Shown here in pieces: positions 59,360 to 64,000 of a stretch of 64,000 bases of DNA (position 1 is the stretch's first letter; every line of letters starts with the position of its first letter). The position numbers were made by a program, and so were the translations under genes. The DNA is taken from positions 759,821,603 to 759,885,602 of the forward strand of contig CM060922.1 of the NCBI GenBank assembly GCA_030737875.1. Reading direction: 5' to 3'. Under the pieces are notes generated by a model. The model was given only the letters and a program-made list of their open reading frames with translations. It searched no databases and was not told the origin of the DNA. This DNA is from Allium sativum. Its lineage: Eukaryota > Streptophyta > Magnoliopsida > Asparagales > Amaryllidaceae.

Positions 59360-60622
59360 ATTCAAGGAATCATCAAATAAATCCTTTCCAGAATACATTG
59401 AAGAAATATTAGAAATCAATTTCAAATTCTAGACATCTTTCCAGCAAATTCATGGAATCCAAATCAGGAAAGGAAACAGTATTTAATTTTGGACCAGAGC
59501 ATCAATTTGTTTCCAGAGTTTCATCACTCATTCAATCAAAGCCGAAGCTGTTTAAATTCAAAAGGGGCAACAGAATAAATCACGCAAGTGATAATATTAC
59601 AAGAGGCCACAAATTCAATCACGCATTATTTCATTCGAGAAAAATCAGAGGAAAATCGAGGGCAATCAAAAAGGGGAAGCCAACACAATCAATTAGACCA
59701 AGTCATCAATTACGAAATCAGAGTTTTAGGGTTTCCTTTTAACCCTATATGTACACACCTTTTACATCACAGGCAAGCATCGAAAAACCACAATCAACTT
59801 GCAGGAAAAACCAACATCGAAATCACTAGCTCAAAGAAAAATCAAACAAGAAATTACTCACAGGATTTTCGATCAGAAGCCAGAGAGAAACATCTCAAAT
59901 CGAAGAACCAGCAAGCCGTAAAGTTTTCATGCTTCAGAGATTATCAATTTCATCAAGCATCAATTCGATTTGGGTAGATAAACACTAGAAATTCACTTCG
60001 GAGCCACCATTTTTTTTATCTCAGAAGAAAAGGGAGATCGGGATAAAGAAATAAATGGGCCGGCTGATTTTTTAAGGGCCAAGTTTAAAAAGGGGATGAC
60101 CCCTTAGTTTATATCCTAGGCCTTTTTCTAGTTCATTCTTGTTTTGATTTTGCTTTTAGTTTTGTATTGTTTTTAATCTTCTTCTGTAAACAATTCTGAA
60201 CAGTTTTACTAGTGTTTGTAAAATACTAGGGTGATTCAGTCAGTGTGTTGACTGGCAGTTGCTAGAATCTGTAAAATCTAGGATTTACTGGTTATGGGGT
60301 TGTAATCAGGGGGAATCTGGTCAAGGGGATATCGATCAGTCTACGGTTTTGAGCGTAGGGTTAGAATAGGAGCAGGGTTTGCGAGTGTACATGGTCTTGT
60401 ATGCGGGATCTGTTCTATCACCTAGTAGAAACCTTAGGAATGCAGCAGTAGGCAGAATTTTGCCGAAGCTGGGTATATCTTGTGTCATTTACTTTCTGCA
60501 TTTCTGTTTCTGCTATACTCTGTGATCTGTTTATTATTATATATCCCGTTAGATTTTTAATTCAGTTAAAAACTGTGATAAACCCTATTCACCCCCCCTC
60601 TAGGGTTAATCTAGATCCAACA
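59360..60622 (+). repeat. C2 3' LTR, second part (1,263 bp)
   Basis: It continues the LTR from attcaaggaatcatcaaata and ends tagatccaaca. It aligns with 35160-36422. The frames at 59452-59742 and 59588-59977 repeat those of the 5' LTR and are not recognised as proteins. Confidence 0.95.
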
Positions 60623-60627
60623 GAACT
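60623..60627. other. C2 target-site duplication, right copy (gaact)
   Basis: Matches 33079-33083. The C1 LTR resumes after it. Confidence 0.95.
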
Positions 60628-60686
60628 CTACGTTAAATTTTAATAAACCCTATTCACCCCCCTCTAGGGTTAATCTAGATCCAACT
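60628..60686 (+). repeat. C1 5' LTR, third part (last 59 bp)
   Basis: aataaaccctattcaccccc then gggttaatctagatccaact aligns with the C2 LTR end. The final base is t where C2 has a. The three C1 pieces total about 3.18 kb. Confidence 0.88.
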
Positions 60687-60688
60687 AG

Positions 60689-60700
60689 TGGTACCAAAGC
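60689..60700 (+). other. C1 primer-binding site (degenerate)
   Basis: TGGTACCAAAGC, two mismatches from TGGTATCAGAGC, at the position expected from C2. Confidence 0.75.
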
Positions 60701-60724
60701 TTGGTTTTCTTTGACCCTAGAATC

Positions 60725-62224
60725 ATGGATCCTAGTTGTCAGTCGTCTGAGAATCAGTCCTGTCGTATTCCATTTATTTTCAATGGTACAGATTTTTTAA
60801 ATTGGAAATTAGAAATGGAATTACAATTAAAATCTGTTGATATTAAATGCTGGGATACTGTTATTAATGGTTATGATATGGTCAATAGGAACGATATTGG
60901 ATTTAATTCTCATGCTATTCACACTTTGTATTCTTATATTGATGATGTCCAATATAACCTCATTTCTCATTGCTTGACTGCACATGAAATATGGAATTTT
61001 CTCAATACGAAGTATCGAAAGATTGACAACAGCAGCTCAAAACTCAAAATGGTTAACTCAGATTCAGATCTATGCTCAGGAGAAGAAACAAATGAAAATT
61101 CAAGTAGATCAGACGATGGAGACTCAACAGACAATGAGACTGAAAGCTTCTTATATGAAGAGTTGGTTTATATGTGTACTGATTTAACAAAAATCGTTGA
61201 TAAACTCCATCGTAAAAACAAATCTTTAAAATCTAAAAATCACGAGTTAAATAGCAAAATTAACTGTTTGGAATCAGAATTTACAAATGTCATGAAATTA
61301 GAAAATTCTGACTGTGAAAGTTGTTTGAAATTGAAAACTGACCTCGTTCATCTCAATAAAAATATTCAAAGGCTTAAAGAGGAAATTCTGATTTTAGAAG
61401 ATAACGAGGTTGAGCTAAAAGATTCAAACAATTCTTTGCAAAAAGAATTTAATAATTTTTAGGCCATCAAAAATTCCAAACATGAAATTGCTAAAAAAGA
61501 AAGCCTGTTGAAAAGTAATTTAATTTTAAACGAGCTTGAAAAAGAGATTGAAAATTTCAAGAAACTTGAATTTGAAAAACAAATTAAATTTGAATCTGAA
61601 ATCTTTGAGTCCAATACAAAAATCAAACTTCTTGAAAACGAAAATTTGTTTTTGAAACAAAATGATATTGAAAGGAGAAAGATCAGCATTAATCGTTGTT
61701 CAAATCTGATAAAAGAAAATTCTGATCTTAAATCCAAAATTCAACGATTAGAATCAACTCTGGATAAATTTTCTAATGGGGAAAAATCATTGAATATGCT
61801 GTTACAAAACCAATTTTCGATTGGTCATAAACGAGGTCTTGGTTTTGGAAAAACAAGTGGTTTTGAAAAAGTGAATTCTTGTGATTTTAAAAATCCTTCA
61901 AACTACTTTGAAAATAATCGTTTTGAAAATTTAAACTCTGATAATTTCAAAGGATTTTTAAATCATGAACGAAATAAGACTTTGTTTGATAACAATCTGT
62001 TTAATCCTTTTTGGACTCCAAAAAGAAATAAAGTGAATTCTCCTAAAGTCAAACAGGTTTAGGTTCCTAAAGGTACGAAAATAGATTCGAATGGATTATT
62101 ATACAAATAGGTTTGGGTACCAAAACGTACGAATATAACTGTGAGTGGTTTTACTACTTTTGTTAGACCACTCAATCCTCTTAACAGTTAGGTACCGAAG
62201 GAGGCTGAGGAACTGCATAGCTAA
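60725..62224 (+). pseudogene. gag: C1 gag, copia type, interrupted only by amber codons
   Basis: From the ATG at 60725 (MDPSCQSSENQ) one frame runs about 500 codons to a TAA at 62222. It is broken by four TAG codons (61460, 62060, 62108, 62189) and no other stop. A TTG-initiated extension to 60701 overlaps the DNA just after the PBS and is unlikely. The N-terminal third has the copia Gag signature (FNGTDFLNWKLEME, CWDTVINGYD, LISHCLTAHEIW). An acidic stretch follows (about residues 105-145), then a long Lys/Glu/Asn/Leu heptad-rich part, probably coiled coil (about 150-370), and an Asn/Phe-rich tail with VPKGTK and VSGFTTFVRPLNPLN. No zinc knuckle is visible. A role in particle assembly is inferred from the family. 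Either it is a pseudogene that lost CAG and TGG codons, or the ambers are read through. Confidence 0.75.
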
Positions 62225-64000
62225 TATTGGATTCAAACTGCTACATATCACAGAATCATTCACAGTTCCTTAGCCACATCTGTTGAGTTAGAGATTCATT
62301 TGTTTACATCGATTTCAGGTATAATATCTAAACTCATCTTTGTAAATATTCTCAATTTCTATTTTCTTCTTTTATTCCTCCTTCTACCCCCTCTGTTTAT
62401 TTACTTTATCTCTTCTGTTTTGTTTTGACACTGCCATTTTTTTTCTCGGAGCTTCATTAAATTCAAATTGCAGAATTCATATTTTTTCCTGTAAATTCAC
62501 TATAGAATTCCAATGTTTTAATTATTTCCAGATCTTGAATTTAAACTTGTATATATCTGTAATTGTTTTGAAGTTCATTTTCTGTTTTCTGAATTCCTAA
62601 CAGTGTTGATGTATTCTTGTTATATCTTGAACACTGTTAATATGAATTCTAATTTTTTTTAAGATCTGAAAGTTTATTGGAATTTAACACACACTGCTAT
62701 TTTGAGTTTTCTTCTAATTAATTTTAGAAAAATTTAAATGTTATACTCATTACAGCACACTGCTATTTATCAGCTGTGAAAGTTTCATTGATTTTCAGAA
62801 TGGCTTGGAAATTTTAATCTGTCTTAAATCTCCATCATACATCTTGAAAATCATTGTTATTCATGATCATTATGGCTAGAATTTGTTTGTTTGAAATCAT
62901 CTGAAATTATTGATATTTTGAATCATCACACACATCCTAAATTTGAAATTATCAACCTTGTGTGACTGATTCGTTATATTTCAAAACTTGACATTGATTC
63001 AAGTGATTTCAAATAAATTATTATTTTTTATTTCCTGGATCATGAATATCTCTTAGTTCGATGTAAATGATTTGAAATTACTCATATGCTTGTCAGAAAT
63101 TTTTTTTAAATAAAATTCTTTGAAAAATTTGGTTCTTAAAATTTATTGGTATTTCATGGTTATTTGATTTGAATATCTGTTTGTTTAAAATCATTTGAAA
63201 TTATTGATTTATTGAATCTCACATATATCTCAAATCAAAAATTATTAATCTGGTGTGATCGATACATTGAATCCTGATATCTTCATATTCCATAAAATGA
63301 TTTAAAATAAATGGTATTTTTAATCTTGAATCATGAATCATCTTATGTGACCGTCATCCTAACAAGTTTGCATTGAGACTATTTGTGCTGCCCTGATATT
63401 GATTTGGAATTATTTTTTTGGAAACTACCTGCTTTGATCTTTCTGCTGCTCTGATAAATGGTTTTAAAATTGTTGAATTGTCTTCTTGGGCTCTGTGATT
63501 AAAATTCTATTGTCTGAGATATCCTTGTTTTGTCTCCAGTGTCATACTAAAATCTTCATGAATAGAGACATCAAGTGGTATCGGTTTAGATGTGTTGTTT
63601 TGTTTATTCTCATCATGTATATATTCCTTAATCCCTCTCACCTTGTATAGATCTACACACTCCTTTTGCCTTGTACAAATTTATCCCTCTTGGCATGTAT
63701 AGATCTTCATATTCCTTTTGTAATTGATTTTCAATTTAAAATTATTTATTGATTATTCATTCAGAAATTGAAATAAATTTCCAAATTGAACTGCATTTAT
63801 AATTCATCAAAATTATTATCAGATTTTGAAATTGTGATGAATCGTGACTGTAGTATATTTCACAATAAGAGGGGATTTTATTTATATTTTCATGATGGTT
63901 GAACATTTATTATAATATCTTTGAATTGGCAATTATTTCACGACCATCTCCTTTATCTACCATCATTCTGCCATCCATGTTAATTTTATATAAATGTGGA
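62225..64000 (+). other. C1 internal non-coding region, to the window edge
   Basis: AT-rich DNA aligned with 37930-39630 of C2, including the duplication of about 280 bp and a PBS-like TGGTATCGG at 63576. No pol motif or RNA gene is seen. The rest of C1 and its 3' LTR lie outside. Confidence 0.75.

Larger units (their letters stand above)
33084..60622 (+). mobile_element. C2: copia-like element with gag only, split by G2
   Basis: With the G2 insertion and its duplicated target removed, C2 is about 11.0 kb: LTRs of 3,339 and 3,340 bp beginning TGTTG and ending CAACA (a 5-bp inverted repeat), an internal region of 4,308 bp, an exact tRNA-Met PBS and a PPT. The internal region encodes a broken copia-type gag and then about 2.8 kb without a coding frame; I see no protease, integrase, reverse transcriptase or RNase H motif. 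This matches the class of non-autonomous plant elements with only a gag domain (TR-GAG). It sits in the 5' LTR of its relative C1. In the first 1 kb of the two LTRs I count about eight base differences and one indel. Confidence 0.92.
15417..64000 (+). mobile_element. C1: outer copia-like element with gag, interrupted by G1 and C2
   Basis: It starts TGTTGTATATAACGGTG, the same start as the C2 LTRs, next to gtaat (15412-15416), the candidate target site. Its parts are 15417-18486, 33037-33083 and 60628-64000 once the inserted G1 and C2 are removed. The order is 5' LTR, PBS, gag with amber codons, then long non-coding internal DNA. The 3' LTR lies beyond the window. The gag and PBS point to a plant copia lineage with long LTRs (SIRE/Maximus-like by gag style, my inference). 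No protease, integrase or reverse transcriptase frame is seen in the internal part available. Confidence 0.85.

Noticed and set aside
1..64000. A new defence, toxin or biosynthetic gene system
   Set aside because: Reading both strands I found only retrotransposon proteins; nothing resembles such genes, and all long frames are explained.

Overview
The window is repeat-rich nuclear DNA of a flowering plant. It is made almost entirely of long-terminal-repeat (LTR) retrotransposons, and I find no host gene, tRNA, rRNA, CRISPR array or bacterial feature. The plant call rests on primer-binding sites (PBS) matching the 3' end of plant initiator tRNA-Met, a Ty3/gypsy polyprotein with a C-terminal chromodomain, copia-type gag remnants of the kind seen in plant long-LTR elements, and very AT-rich long LTRs. 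I cannot name the species.

Layout, using local names. R1 (1-4045, minus) is part of a Ty3-type LTR running off the left edge. R2 (4046-10512, minus) is a coding-free Ty3 remnant: a 5.8-kb LTR, PBS and about 0.7 kb of internal DNA. R3 (10513-15416, minus) is a decayed Ty3/gypsy element with a full-length but broken gag-pol (10604-14838) and a 317-bp LTR remnant. C1 (15417 to beyond 64000, plus) is a copia-like element inserted in the R3 LTR. Its 5' LTR is split into three pieces by two later insertions. The first, G1 (18487-33031, plus), is a coding-free Ty3 derivative with 6.75-kb LTRs around 1.0 kb of internal DNA. The second, C2 (33084-60622, plus), is a relative of C1 with 3.34-kb LTRs and only a broken gag. 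G2 (42808-59354, plus), an intact 16.5-kb Ty3/gypsy chromovirus, sits inside the 3' LTR of C2. Target-site duplications (TSDs) of 5 bp (gctat for G1, gaact for C2, atctt for G2) fix the boundaries. The insertion order is R3, then C1, then G1 and C2, then G2.

G2 carries the only intact protein gene: a 1,412-residue Gag-Pol with Gag, two zinc knuckles, protease, reverse transcriptase, RNase H, integrase and chromodomain. G1 has no proteins but shares its PBS, polypurine tract (PPT) and the sequence just before its 3' LTR with G2, so G2-like elements are plausible helpers. C1 and C2 have a copia-type gag but no visible pol and would also depend on a helper.

The most interesting signals are in the giant Ty3-type LTRs. 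Each has a GC- or C-rich island about 1 kb from its start that ends in a splice-donor-like GT, and the two gag-bearing elements have an acceptor-like AG 11-12 bases before the gag ATG. A second block near the LTR end is far better conserved between families than the rest. A 245-bp module lies in the LTR of G2 but in the internal region of G1.
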